From UBA6921 sp031363085 (GTDB lineage: Bacteria; Pseudomonadota; Gammaproteobacteria; SG8-11): 64,000 nt of DNA. Below, in pieces: positions 8,366 through 16,850 of the stretch (its first letter is position 1; each line of letters starts with the position of its first letter). The notes beneath the pieces were generated by a model, which ran no database searches, was not told the origin of the DNA, and saw only the letters and a program-made list of their open reading frames with translations. A program made the translations under genes and the position numbers. The stretch is taken from positions 1 through 64,000 of the forward strand of contig JANLTU010000203.1 in the NCBI GenBank assembly GCA_031363085.1, in the 5' to 3' direction.

Positions 8366-10192
8366 ATGTTTCAAGTCCGCACCGATGAACCCGCGTACGC
8401 ATTCATACCCAATGTGGATACGCCGGCGAACAATTGCTACGGCAAGTCTATCCAACTGGTGGATATGCGCGACGCGCTCGTTGGCAAGAGCCTCAACATC
8501 AACGGCGATGCCGGCATCGGCAGCAATCCCAATCGCTATAAGCAGCACGGATTTTTTTTCAACGCCGACAACTGCATCGCCTGCCACGCCTGCGAGTCGG
8601 CGTGCAGCGAAAAAAATAACTTGCCGCCGCATCTGGCGTTTCGCTCGGTCGGCTATGTCGAGGGCGGCACCTATCCAGCCTACAAACGTCTGAATATTTC
8701 GATGGCGTGTAATCACTGCGACGATCCGGTGTGCTTGAAAGGTTGCCCCACGCGCGCTTACACCAAGTTCGCCGAATACGGTGCGGTGTTGCAGGACCCC
8801 GACATTTGTTTTGGTTGCGGCTATTGCACTTGGGTGTGCCCGTACAACGCGCCCCAGCTTGACCCGGTCGCAGGTCACGTACAGAAGTGCAACATGTGTG
8901 TGGATCGGCTGGAAGTCGGCCTCAAGCCTGCTTGCGCCTCGGCCTGCTTGGGTGGCGCACTGGATTTCGGCGTCATCGAAACCACGCCGGAAAATAGCGA
9001 TCAGTTGCACACCAAAATTCCCGGGTTTCCAACGCCCGACATCACGCATCCCAATATCCGCTTTCACCAATCCAAAACTCTGCCGCGCGAAATGACGCGT
9101 CCCGACAGCATGCCGTTACGTTACGAGCGCGACGATCAGGGGCAGGGTCAGTTCAAGACTAAAGTGCGTGAGCTCGACAAGCCGCGCGAATGGAACTTAC
9201 GCAAGCTGCGCTCGCGTGAAGATCCGCTGGTGATTTTCACCTTGGTCACGCAGGCGGTGGTGGGCGTGTTCCTGTTGCTGTTTCTCGGGCCGATGTTCGG
9301 CCTTGAGGAATTATCCTCCGGCGCGCATCCGGTACTTTATCCGCTGGTGTTGTTCGCAATGCTGGGTCTGGAATCGGTGGCGTTGTTTTTATCGACCATG
9401 CATTTGGGCAAGCCGCATCGTTTCTACCGGGCGTTCAACAATCTGCGTTACTCGCCGGTGAGTCGCGAGGTGGCCGGCGTCGCCGTGTTCTTCAATCTGC
9501 TTGGTGCCTACACGCTGTTGACAGCTTTCCCGAGCCTGTTTACGTGGTTGCCGCAAGGCACGAGCGCGTTATTCGGCTGGGGCGCGGCGTTAGCCGGACC
9601 GGTGGCACTGTACTTCATGCACCGCATTTACCGCATCCAGGCGCGGCCGTTCTGGAATCACTGGCAGGTGTTGACCGCGTTTTACGGCAACATGCTGGCG
9701 TTGGGTAGTTTGGTCGTGTTGCTGGCGTATGCGGTTGCACTCACGGCGCAAGGACAGTCTTTTGCCAATCTTGCGCAGGTGTTGGCGTGGCCGATCATAG
9801 CGGGCTTGCTCATGGAAGGCATGGGCTTGTGGTTTCATGCCAGCGACTTGAATCGTGGCGGAGCAGAAGGGGCGGCATCGCACTACGAACAGCGCACCAC
9901 CTACGGCAATACTTACATAGCACGCAACGGCGGATTGTTATTGGGCGTGCTCGCGGTGTTCGCGCTTGCCGCAGTCGGTGCAGACGGCGGAGTGGGTGTG
10001 GTCGGATGGTTGCTTGCCGCCGCATTAATTGTCACGACCGCCACCGTCGGCCGCGCGTTGTTTTACGTGCTGGTGATTCCCACCACCATGCCCGGCGCGT
10101 TTTTCTGGAAGAACCGTGGCTTCCAGGAGCATGCGCGGGCAACCGGCTTGGCGAATATGCCGCAGGTCGGCGTGGTGCCGGATCTTCATTAA
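8366..10192 (+). CDS. Fused four-cluster ferredoxin / DmsC-type membrane anchor
   Basis: A fusion of 608 residues. The first third is a DmsB/NrfC-like electron-transfer module with four cysteine groups for [4Fe-4S] clusters: CIACHACESAC, CNHCDDPVCLKGC, CFGCGYCTWVC, and CNMC...CASAC. From about residue 285 it becomes an integral membrane protein of the DmsC family, with GLESVALFLSTMHLGKPHRFYRAF and about eight hydrophobic segments. Such a subunit passes electrons between quinol and a molybdoenzyme, presumably the product at 6072. No Tat or Sec signal precedes the ferredoxin part, so it should face the cytoplasm, unlike periplasmic DMSO reductase. A GGAGAG site precedes the ATG. Fusion of the B and C subunits is less common than separate genes. 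Confidence 0.85.
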   Translation: MFQVRTDEPAYAFIPNVDTPANNCYGKSIQLVDMRDALVGKSLNINGDAGIGSNPNRYKQHGFFFNADNCIACHACESACSEKNNLPPHLAFRSVGYVEGGTYPAYKRLNISMACNHCDDPVCLKGCPTRAYTKFAEYGAVLQDPDICFGCGYCTWVCPYNAPQLDPVAGHVQKCNMCVDRLEVGLKPACASACLGGALDFGVIETTPENSDQLHTKIPGFPTPDITHPNIRFHQSKTLPREMTRPDSMPLRYERDDQGQGQFKTKVRELDKPREWNLRKLRSREDPLVIFTLVTQAVVGVFLLLFLGPMFGLEELSSGAHPVLYPLVLFAMLGLESVALFLSTMHLGKPHRFYRAFNNLRYSPVSREVAGVAVFFNLLGAYTLLTAFPSLFTWLPQGTSALFGWGAALAGPVALYFMHRIYRIQARPFWNHWQVLTAFYGNMLALGSLVVLLAYAVALTAQGQSFANLAQVLAWPIIAGLLMEGMGLWFHASDLNRGGAEGAASHYEQRTTYGNTYIARNGGLLLGVLAVFALAAVGADGGVGVVGWLLAAALIVTTATVGRALFYVLVIPTTMPGAFFWKNRGFQEHARATGLANMPQVGVVPDLH

Positions 10193-10205
10193 ATGTTGAA
10201 AACAA

Positions 10206-10222
10206 GGTGGGCGACCCCCACC
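10206..10222 (+). other. Hairpin just upstream of the nasA start
   Basis: GGTGGG and CCCACC pair across a 5-nt loop, eight bases before the nasA ATG. No Shine-Dalgarno sequence is visible in this gap, so the hairpin may influence ribosome access. The gene begins only 37 bp after the preceding stop. Confidence 0.4.
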
Positions 10223-10229
10223 CGACATT

Positions 10230-12893
10230 ATGAGCTACGGTGATGTAAAAACCACTTGTCCGTATTGCGGCGTTGGCTGCGGAGTGATCGCAAGCGTCGC
10301 CGCCGACGGTGTGGTGAGCGTGCGCGGCGACCCGGAGCATCCGGCGAATTTCGGCCGTTTGTGTTCCAAGGGATCGGCCTTGGCTGAAACGCTGGATCTG
10401 GACGGGCGGCTGCTTTATCCGGAAATTAATTGTAGGAACGCCGCCCCTACACGCGTGAGCTGGGATGTCGCGCTCGACCACATCGCGCAAAAATTCCAAA
10501 GCATTATCGCCACGCATGGCCCCGACGCCGTGGCCTTCTATGTTTCCGGCCAGTTGTGCACCGAAGACTACTACGTCGCCAACAAGCTGATGAAGGGTTT
10601 CATCGGCGCGGCCAACATCGATACCAATTCGCGTTTGTGCATGTCATCGGCGGTCGCGGGTTACAAGCGCGCCTTCGGTTCCGACACGGTGCCCTGCGAT
10701 TATCAAGACCTGGAACTCGCGGATTTGATCGTGCTGGTGGGCGCCAACATGGCGTGGTGTCATCCGGTGCTTTATCAGCGCATCCGCGCCGCACGCGAGC
10801 AGCGTGGCACCAAGATCGTGGTGATCGATCCACGTAAAACTGCGACCTGCGAGTTTGCCGACCTGCACCTGCCGCTGCAACCCGGCACCGACACGACGCT
10901 GTTCAACGGCTTGTTGAATTTTCTGCGTCGTGAAGACTACCTGGATTTCGCATTTCTGGAAGCTCATACCGAAGGCTTCGCTGCCGCGCTGAATGCGGCA
11001 CGCGCGTCGTCGCCGACGCTGCCGTCGGTGGCGCAAGCCTGCGGGCTCGACCCCGCCAGCGTGGCCGAGTTTTACCGGATGTTCGCGCGCAGCACTGCGA
11101 CGGTGACGCTGTATTCGCAGGGTGTGAATCAATCCAGTGCCGGTGTTGACAAATGCAACAGCATCATCAATTGCCATCTCGCCACCGGTCGCATCGGTAA
11201 ACCCGGCGCGGGGCCGTTCTCGATCACCGGTCAGCCGAACGCGATGGGCGGGCGCGAGGTGGGCGGATTGGCCAATCAACTTGCCGCGCACATGGACTTC
11301 GACGCCACCGCCAACATCGAGCGTGTGGCGCGTTTTTGGAGTGCGACGAACATCGCGCGCAAGCCAGGACTCAAGGCGGTGGATTTATTCGACGCGATTC
11401 ACGCCGGCGGTGTCAAAGCGGTTTGGATCGTCGCGACCAATCCGGCGGTGAGCTTGCCGGATGCGAATAAAGTGCGTGCCGCGCTGCAAAAATGTGAATT
11501 CGTGGTGGTGTCCGATTGCGTGCGCGCAACCGACACAACGCAATACGCACATGTGCTGTTGCCAGCCGCCGCCTGGGGTGAAAAAGACGGTAGCGTAACC
11601 AATTCCGAGCGGCGCATTTCGCGGCAACGGATTTTTTTGGACGTGCCGGGAGAAGCCAAGCCCGATTGGTGGATGTTTGCACAAGTCGCGCAACGCATGG
11701 GCCACGCGCATGCATTTGGCTACGACACGCCGGCGCAAATTTTTCGTGAGCACGCGCGCTTGTCGGCGTTTGAAAACGAAGACCGGCGCGATTTTAATCT
11801 CAGCGGTCTGGCGCAGCTCGACGATGCCGGGTATCGACAATTAGCGCCGGTGACTTGGCCAGTGCATGCGGCGGAGCCGCAGGCGCCGCGCCTGTTCAGC
11901 GACGGAAAATTTTTTACGCCCAACCGCAAAGCACGTTTGATTCCAATCACGCCGCGTGCGCCCGCGCATGCACCGGATATCGAGTACCCATTAATTCTCA
12001 ATACCGGGCGGGTGCGCGATCAGTGGCACACCATGACGCGCACCGCCAAGGCGCCGCGCTTGAACGCGCACGAAGTGGAGCCCTGCGTCACGCTGCACGC
12101 GCGCGATGCACAGCAATGCGGTGTGCGGGACGGCGCGCTTGCGCACGTCGCCAGCCGGTGGGGCAGCCTGCTGGCGCGCGTGCGGATCAGCGACGAGCAG
12201 CGCATGGGCAGCGTGTTCGTGCCGATCCACTGGAACGATCAGTTCGCGAGCAACGCAACGGTGGATGCGCTGGTCAACCCGGTGGTCGATCCGCTCTCCG
12301 GACAACCCGAATCCAAGCACACGCCGGTGCGCGTCACGCCCCATGCCGCCGCTTGGTATGGCTTTTTATTGTCGCGACGCTTGCTCGCGGTGCCGCATGT
12401 CAACTATTGGGTGCGTGCCAAAGGGCAGGGCTACTACCGCTACGAACTCGCCGGCGCTGCCAAGCCCGACGACTGGGCCGACTGGGCGCGTGCATTGCTG
12501 TGCCACAGCGACGGCAAAGCAGAGTGGAGCGAGTTCCTCGACAAGCGTGCCGGACGTTATCGGGCCGCGCGCGTGGTCAATAACCAGTTGGAAAGTTGCC
12601 TGTTCGTCGCGCCCGACCCCGCCTTGCCGTCGCGCACCTGGCTGGCGGGACTGTTCGAACAAGAGCTGCTGTCCGATAGCGCGCGCGCCGGGTTGCTGTC
12701 CGGCAAACCGCGTCAAGGCGACAGCGATGCCGGCGAAGTGGTGTGCGCGTGTTTCGGCGTCGGTGGAAAAACCATCCAGCGTGCGATTGAAAACGGCGCC
12801 GACAGCGTGGCGGCACTGGGCGAACAATTGCAAGCGGGCACCAACTGCGGATCGTGTATTCCGGAATTGAAAAAAATGTTGTTGCGGGATTAA
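10230..12893 (+). CDS. nasA: Assimilatory nitrate reductase catalytic subunit with C-terminal BFD domain
   Basis: Cytoplasmic molybdenum nitrate reductase of 887 residues. The N-terminal [4Fe-4S] motif is CPYCGVGC followed by LCSKG. The Mo-site segment is NSRLCMSSAVAGYKRAFG, and the C-terminal [2Fe-2S] BFD-type domain has VVCACFG ... CGSC. This is the architecture of NasA proteins that take electrons from a separate reductase or ferredoxin. Last gene of the operon with nirBD; a 10-bp-stem hairpin follows the stop. Oddity: a short TGTAGG...CCTACA palindrome within the coding sequence (10431-10451) encodes a few residues (CRNAAPTR) between the usual PEI(N/D) and VSW motifs. No nitrate transporter is in the window. 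Confidence 0.93.
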   Translation: MSYGDVKTTCPYCGVGCGVIASVAADGVVSVRGDPEHPANFGRLCSKGSALAETLDLDGRLLYPEINCRNAAPTRVSWDVALDHIAQKFQSIIATHGPDAVAFYVSGQLCTEDYYVANKLMKGFIGAANIDTNSRLCMSSAVAGYKRAFGSDTVPCDYQDLELADLIVLVGANMAWCHPVLYQRIRAAREQRGTKIVVIDPRKTATCEFADLHLPLQPGTDTTLFNGLLNFLRREDYLDFAFLEAHTEGFAAALNAARASSPTLPSVAQACGLDPASVAEFYRMFARSTATVTLYSQGVNQSSAGVDKCNSIINCHLATGRIGKPGAGPFSITGQPNAMGGREVGGLANQLAAHMDFDATANIERVARFWSATNIARKPGLKAVDLFDAIHAGGVKAVWIVATNPAVSLPDANKVRAALQKCEFVVVSDCVRATDTTQYAHVLLPAAAWGEKDGSVTNSERRISRQRIFLDVPGEAKPDWWMFAQVAQRMGHAHAFGYDTPAQIFREHARLSAFENEDRRDFNLSGLAQLDDAGYRQLAPVTWPVHAAEPQAPRLFSDGKFFTPNRKARLIPITPRAPAHAPDIEYPLILNTGRVRDQWHTMTRTAKAPRLNAHEVEPCVTLHARDAQQCGVRDGALAHVASRWGSLLARVRISDEQRMGSVFVPIHWNDQFASNATVDALVNPVVDPLSGQPESKHTPVRVTPHAAAWYGFLLSRRLLAVPHVNYWVRAKGQGYYRYELAGAAKPDDWADWARALLCHSDGKAEWSEFLDKRAGRYRAARVVNNQLESCLFVAPDPALPSRTWLAGLFEQELLSDSARAGLLSGKPRQGDSDAGEVVCACFGVGGKTIQRAIENGADSVAALGEQLQAGTNCGSCIPELKKMLLRD

Positions 12894-12928
12894 TGCTGCG
12901 GCGCGAAGACTTCACTTGGCCGCAGCAT
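12893..12928 (+). terminator. Hairpin at the end of the nitrate operon
   Basis: ATGCTGCGGC pairs perfectly with GCCGCAGCAT across a 16-nt loop, starting at the nasA stop codon. No T-run follows, so it could be a Rho-assisted 3' end or an mRNA-protecting hairpin. Confidence 0.5.
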
Positions 12929-13005
12929 ATATTCCTCTGGAGTCCACTGCTAAACTCAGCAGCAACGACCTCGCATATTCCGAACGTGTTTGAACGCATA
13001 GGCCC

Positions 13006-14069
13006 ATGTCCAAACCAGAATTAGAAAAATTTTACGAAACCCTCGGCGGTGACGGCGGCCTGCCACTGGAGCCATCCGATCCGTACTACGTTCCCATTTT
13101 CGAGCGCATACCAGTCGATTTCAGAATCGTATTGGACGCGCTTCGTTGCATTCTTGCAGAACACCAAGGTTGAAGTAGAGGGTCTCGAATTCAAGGGCAA
13201 GGTTGCCGAGATTGGTGCGAAGCTTGGGTTACAACTTAAGACCGAACCCACGCTCAAACATCGGCTGCAAGAAGCGCTACGCGGACATGTGACCGGCTTG
13301 GTGAGGGACGCGCGCCTTCGTGGTCGAGCTGGTCAGCGCGATACGCAAACAAACCGGCGACCCGAACAAAAAAGTCGTTTTGCTGGTCGATTCGGTCGAA
13401 CAGATTCGCGGTGTTGGCAGCGAGGCGCAGTTAGTCCACGAAAATGTTGCAAATCTCTTTGCCGGGCATACGGCCAATCTGCAATTTGATCTCTTGCATG
13501 TGGTCTACACGGTGCCGCCGTTTCTTATCCCGCTCGCGCCGAAAGCCGGGCAAAACTTCAGCGGGAACTCGATTGTTTCGTGGCCGAACATTCACGTGCG
13601 CGACCGGACCGGAACCCCCGACGAAAATGGCTTGCGCGTCATGCGCGATATCATCGGGCGGCGTTACCCGAAGTGGGAAAGCGTTTTTTCTGCGGATCAA
13701 TTGAACCGGCTCGCAACCTTCTCCGGCGGCGACGTGCGCGATTATTTCCGGGAATGCCTGATCACCCTGATGCTGGACGCGGAGCCCGGCGCACAGGTCA
13801 ACGACGCCACACTTAAGAGCGTGGAAGCGCAGTTGCGCAGCGAGTTGTTGCCGATTGCGGCGGAAGATGGCCGCTGGCTGGCGCGCATTCAAAAAAATAA
13901 AGATGCGGCACTGGAAGCCAATGCGAGTCGACCGGACTTGGCGCGCTTCCTGGACTCCAACCTGATCATGAATTACCTGAACGGCGAACCGTGGTACGAC
14001 ATCCATCCGCTGCTGGTGGCGGAAGTTGACAAATACGCCGGGCCCGATGACACCCGCCCCCCGCCTTAA
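13006..14069 (+). pseudogene. Decayed STAND/AAA-type P-loop ATPase
   Basis: Remnant of an ATPase family that normally precedes a TPR protein. The first frame (from ATG 13006) reads like the family start, with YETLGGDGGLPLEPSDPYYVPIFERI, but stops at 13163. Homologous sequence resumes in another frame near 13140 (LQNTKVEVEGLEFKGKV) and shifts again near 13315 into the long C-terminal frame. That part has VVLLVDSVEQIRG (sensor/Walker-B-like) and a C-terminal half that looks intact. The stretch that should carry the Walker A loop is missing between the first two pieces. At least one deletion and one or two frameshifts are therefore present and ATPase activity is unlikely. Overlaps the next gene by about 20 bp. 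Confidence 0.75.
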
Positions 14070-14634
14070 CCGCGACGGCGAGGCCGTATGGCGGCGCTTC
14101 AAACTGCACCTGGAATGGTCGGAGCATTTCGCGCTGGTTTTCATTTTTAACGCCGACCCGCGCGTCACCGAGGTTTTCCGCGAGCGCTTGGCGGACATCC
14201 ACCGTGCCCGCGTCACCCGCATGCGCCGCTTCGAATGTGCTGATCCCGCCGAGTTGGCCGACTCGCTGTTGCCCAAATTGTTAACTACCGGCGCCATCAC
14301 GCTCGACGCGCCGTATTGGGTCGATCTGTCGCTGCATGCCGAAGCACCTTGGCGCGCTGCGCGGATGAATTTTCTGGCGCGGCTCAACGAACAGCGCGAG
14401 TCGCTGCGCCGGCGCCTGCTCAAGGACGTGGGCGAAACCCCCGCAGCGCTGCGCGACCTGTCGGTGTCGCTGAACGACGTTGGAGGCGTGGCGCAGGCGC
14501 TGGCGCGCTGGGACGAGGCACGCACAGCGTATCGCGATGCGTTGGCCGTCGCCGAGATGCTGGCGCAGGCAATGCCGCAGGACGACGACTATCGAAACCT
14601 GCGTGCAAGTTTTGCGCGTTCCCAGCGCTCCTAA
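14047..14634 (+). pseudogene. Truncated TPR-family partner of the ATPase
   Basis: An open frame of 195 residues from the ATG at 14047, overlapping the ATPase remnant. The N-terminal RLNRDGEAVWRRFKLHLEWSEHFALVFIF segment is a conserved opening of proteins that end in tetratricopeptide repeats. After LNEQRESLRRRL the sequence jumps directly to ETPAALRDLSVSLNDVGGVAQALARWDEARTAYRDAL, a TPR-like motif. The long region normally between the two appears deleted, and the repeat array ends after one or two units. It is probably a non-functional relic of a two-gene ATPase/TPR module. The frame is open, so a shortened protein could still be made. Confidence 0.6.
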
Positions 14635-14735
14635 TTCCATTGCCAGTTTAAAACGCGACTAGGCGGCTGCCGCAGACAGTGCAGTTGCACATCAAGGCGG
14701 GGCAACAACGTATCGTTTTAAATTGGCAATGGAAT
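14634..14735. repeat. 102-bp inverted-repeat element between convergent genes
   Basis: Terminal inverted repeats of 22 bp (14634-14655 and 14714-14735) match at 21 positions and enclose 58 bp without coding content. It fills the gap between the TPR remnant and nhaD, touching the stop of one and ending 4 bp from the other. It could be a MITE-like insertion or an unusually long bidirectional terminator hairpin. Confidence 0.65.
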
Positions 14736-14738
14736 CAA

Positions 14739-16040
14739 TTAAAACAAACGCTGGTTGATCCACAAATGCACCGCGATGCTGCCCGCGTAGCCCAGCGCAA
14801 TCGCCGGTGTCCACTTCAAGTGCGAGAAGAAAGTGTAAGTGCCGCGCGCCTGGCCCATCAACGCCACGCCCGCTGCCGAACCGATGGACAACAAACTGCC
14901 GCCCACACCGGTGGTGAGCGTGATCAATAACCACTGCCCGGTGGACAGGTCCGGATTCATGTCGAGCACGGCGAACATCAAGGGAATATTGTCAAGCACC
15001 GCCGAGACGAGGCCGATCAGCACGTTCGCGGTGGTCGCACCCAGGTCTTGATATAAGAAATGCGAGACGGTGTCGAGGTAGCCGATGAAGCCCAGCGCGC
15101 CGACGCACATCACCACGCCGTAGAAAAAAAACAGCGTGTCCCACTCGACGCGTGCGATGTTGCGAAACACGTCGAACGGCGCAGCATCGCTTTTTTTGTG
15201 GGCGCGGCCGTGGGTGACGCGCAGAAAATAGCCGAAGAATTTTAAGTAGGCGAGGCCGGTCATCATGCCGATGACCGGCGGCAGATGCAGGTAGTGATGG
15301 AAGGCCACGGCGGTGCCGATGGTCAGAAAAAACAAGGCGACCATGCGGCGCGCGCCACGTTTCAGCATGGGCAGCGCGGGTGCCGGCGGCGGCCGGCCGT
15401 TGGGCACGGCAACGTGCATCAGCGCGGCGGGGATCAGGTAATTTACGGCGGCGGGAATGAACAAATTGAAGAAGCCGAGAAAATCCACTTTGCCTTTTTG
15501 CCAGACCATCAGCGTGGTGATGTCGCCGAACGGCGTGAACGCGCCGCCGGCATTGGCGGCGACCACGATGCTGACGCAGGCGATGCCGACGAAACGCGGA
15601 TTGTCCGCACCCACCGCCAGCACCACGGCGCACATCACCAGCGCAGTGGTGAGGTTGTCGGCCACGCCGGAAATGAAAAACGCCAGCACGCCGGTGATCC
15701 AGAATAATTGTCGATACGAGAACCCGCGCTGCGTGAGCCACACGCGCAAGGCTTCGAAGACGCCGCGTTCTTCCAGCGCGTTGATGTAGGTGATGGCGGC
15801 GAGCAGGAACAACATCAACTCGCCGAAGTCCAAAAGCTTCAGGCGCACCGCCGCAGCCACGGCGTGCTGGTCGCCGTTTTGCGCATAGGCCCAAGCGATC
15901 AGCGCCCAGATCACCCCGGCCGCCAACACCACCGGTTTGGACTTGCGCAGATGGGTAAATTCTTCGGCGATGACGGCGAGATAGGCGAGCACGAACAGCG
16001 CGAGTGCAAGGTAGCCGACAAAGTGGTTGTTAAGCTGCAT
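14739..16040 (-). CDS. nhaD: Na+/H+ antiporter, NhaD type
   Basis: Inner-membrane sodium/proton exchanger of 433 residues in the ArsB/NhaD superfamily. About twelve hydrophobic segments are visible. Characteristic stretches are AFFISGVADNLTTALVM, VVAANAGGAFTPFGDITTLMVWQKG and SAVLDNIPLMFAVLDM. The paired NLTTA and DNIP motifs in the two halves of the protein carry the ion-site polar residues. It keeps cytoplasmic sodium and pH low. Transcribed alone and leftward, convergent with the decayed ATPase/TPR pair and divergent from a lipoprotein gene. Nothing looks damaged. Confidence 0.9.
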   Translation of the reverse strand: MQLNNHFVGYLALALFVLAYLAVIAEEFTHLRKSKPVVLAAGVIWALIAWAYAQNGDQHAVAAAVRLKLLDFGELMLFLLAAITYINALEERGVFEALRVWLTQRGFSYRQLFWITGVLAFFISGVADNLTTALVMCAVVLAVGADNPRFVGIACVSIVVAANAGGAFTPFGDITTLMVWQKGKVDFLGFFNLFIPAAVNYLIPAALMHVAVPNGRPPPAPALPMLKRGARRMVALFFLTIGTAVAFHHYLHLPPVIGMMTGLAYLKFFGYFLRVTHGRAHKKSDAAPFDVFRNIARVEWDTLFFFYGVVMCVGALGFIGYLDTVSHFLYQDLGATTANVLIGLVSAVLDNIPLMFAVLDMNPDLSTGQWLLITLTTGVGGSLLSIGSAAGVALMGQARGTYTFFSHLKWTPAIALGYAGSIAVHLWINQRLF

Positions 16041-16205
16041 GGTTTATTTTGCGATTGCCGTTATGATTTGGATGCGTCAGTGGGGAGGGGCATCAAGCTT
16101 CGTGGCGCGCAAACGATATTCTGGTAGCGGCATTCTTGAAGACGAGTGGGTCAGTGTGATTCGAATCACGAAAGCGCAGCACTCATGCGAATAGGTCAAA
16201 GGATT

Positions 16206-16832
16206 ATGAACCAGATCATGCTTGGCGTAACGCTGTCCTTGCTATTAATGAGTGGCGTCACCGCGTGCGCGGTGTTGGACAATACCGCGCACTTAAGCGC
16301 GAATATGAGGCGCATCAATTTGCCGCGCTGTGTGCTCGGCGGCGCCACAATCGCCGCCGACTGCACGGTGAAAGTGTTTGACGGCAATGCCCTCGCGGCG
16401 GCGCAGCGCGACGAGCAGGGCGCGTGGTTCATCCTGGTGAGTAACGAGTCGGTGATCGCTCCGCGCATTGCGGTTTACAGCGCGCCGGGTTACGAACCGC
16501 AAATTCAGGCCACTCGGCTCGGCGTGCGCGACGATGAACAGATGGTATTGAAAGCCAAGAGCGACTCGCGCGGCGGTTATCTCGCCGGCGTCGTGTTCAA
16601 GAAGACGGATGAAAAAATGACGGGCGGCGTGTGCGGGATTGAAAACTTTATCGCGAACAAAACCGTCATCATCACGTTTGGCCGTGCCCGTTTTACCGCC
16701 ACCACTGACAATATCGGAAGTTTTCAGATGGGATTACCCGGCGGCCGCTATATGGTTAATGTCGACGGCGACAGCCGCGCAGTCGACGTGCCAGAAGATG
16801 ACACCATGTTCGTTGTGGTGCCGGTGAAGTGA
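16206..16832 (+). CDS. Putative lipoprotein with carboxypeptidase-regulatory-like fold
   Basis: A protein of 208 residues from the ATG at 16206, chosen because AAAGGA lies just upstream and a signal peptide follows at once. The N-terminus, MNQIMLGVTLSLLLMSGVTACAV, ends in a lipobox-like VTAC, so the mature protein is probably lipid-anchored at the periplasmic side. The rest is beta-rich (VKVFDGNALAAAQRDEQGAW; IGSFQMGLPGGRYMVNVDGDS), resembling Ig-like or carboxypeptidase-regulatory domains. It lies 18 bp before a secreted metalloprotease and is likely co-transcribed with it. Specific function unknown. Confidence 0.6.
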   Translation: MNQIMLGVTLSLLLMSGVTACAVLDNTAHLSANMRRINLPRCVLGGATIAADCTVKVFDGNALAAAQRDEQGAWFILVSNESVIAPRIAVYSAPGYEPQIQATRLGVRDDEQMVLKAKSDSRGGYLAGVVFKKTDEKMTGGVCGIENFIANKTVIITFGRARFTATTDNIGSFQMGLPGGRYMVNVDGDSRAVDVPEDDTMFVVVPVK

Positions 16833-16850
16833 AACTCTAGGAGTAGAAGT

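Noticed and set aside
13431..14525. 364-codon leftward ORF
   Set aside because: Antisense to the ATPase and TPR remnants whose sense frames show family motifs; no motif in the antisense frame.
16146..16205. N-terminal extension of the lipoprotein gene
   Set aside because: The upstream residues are polar and would bury the signal peptide; the ribosome-binding site fits ATG 16206.
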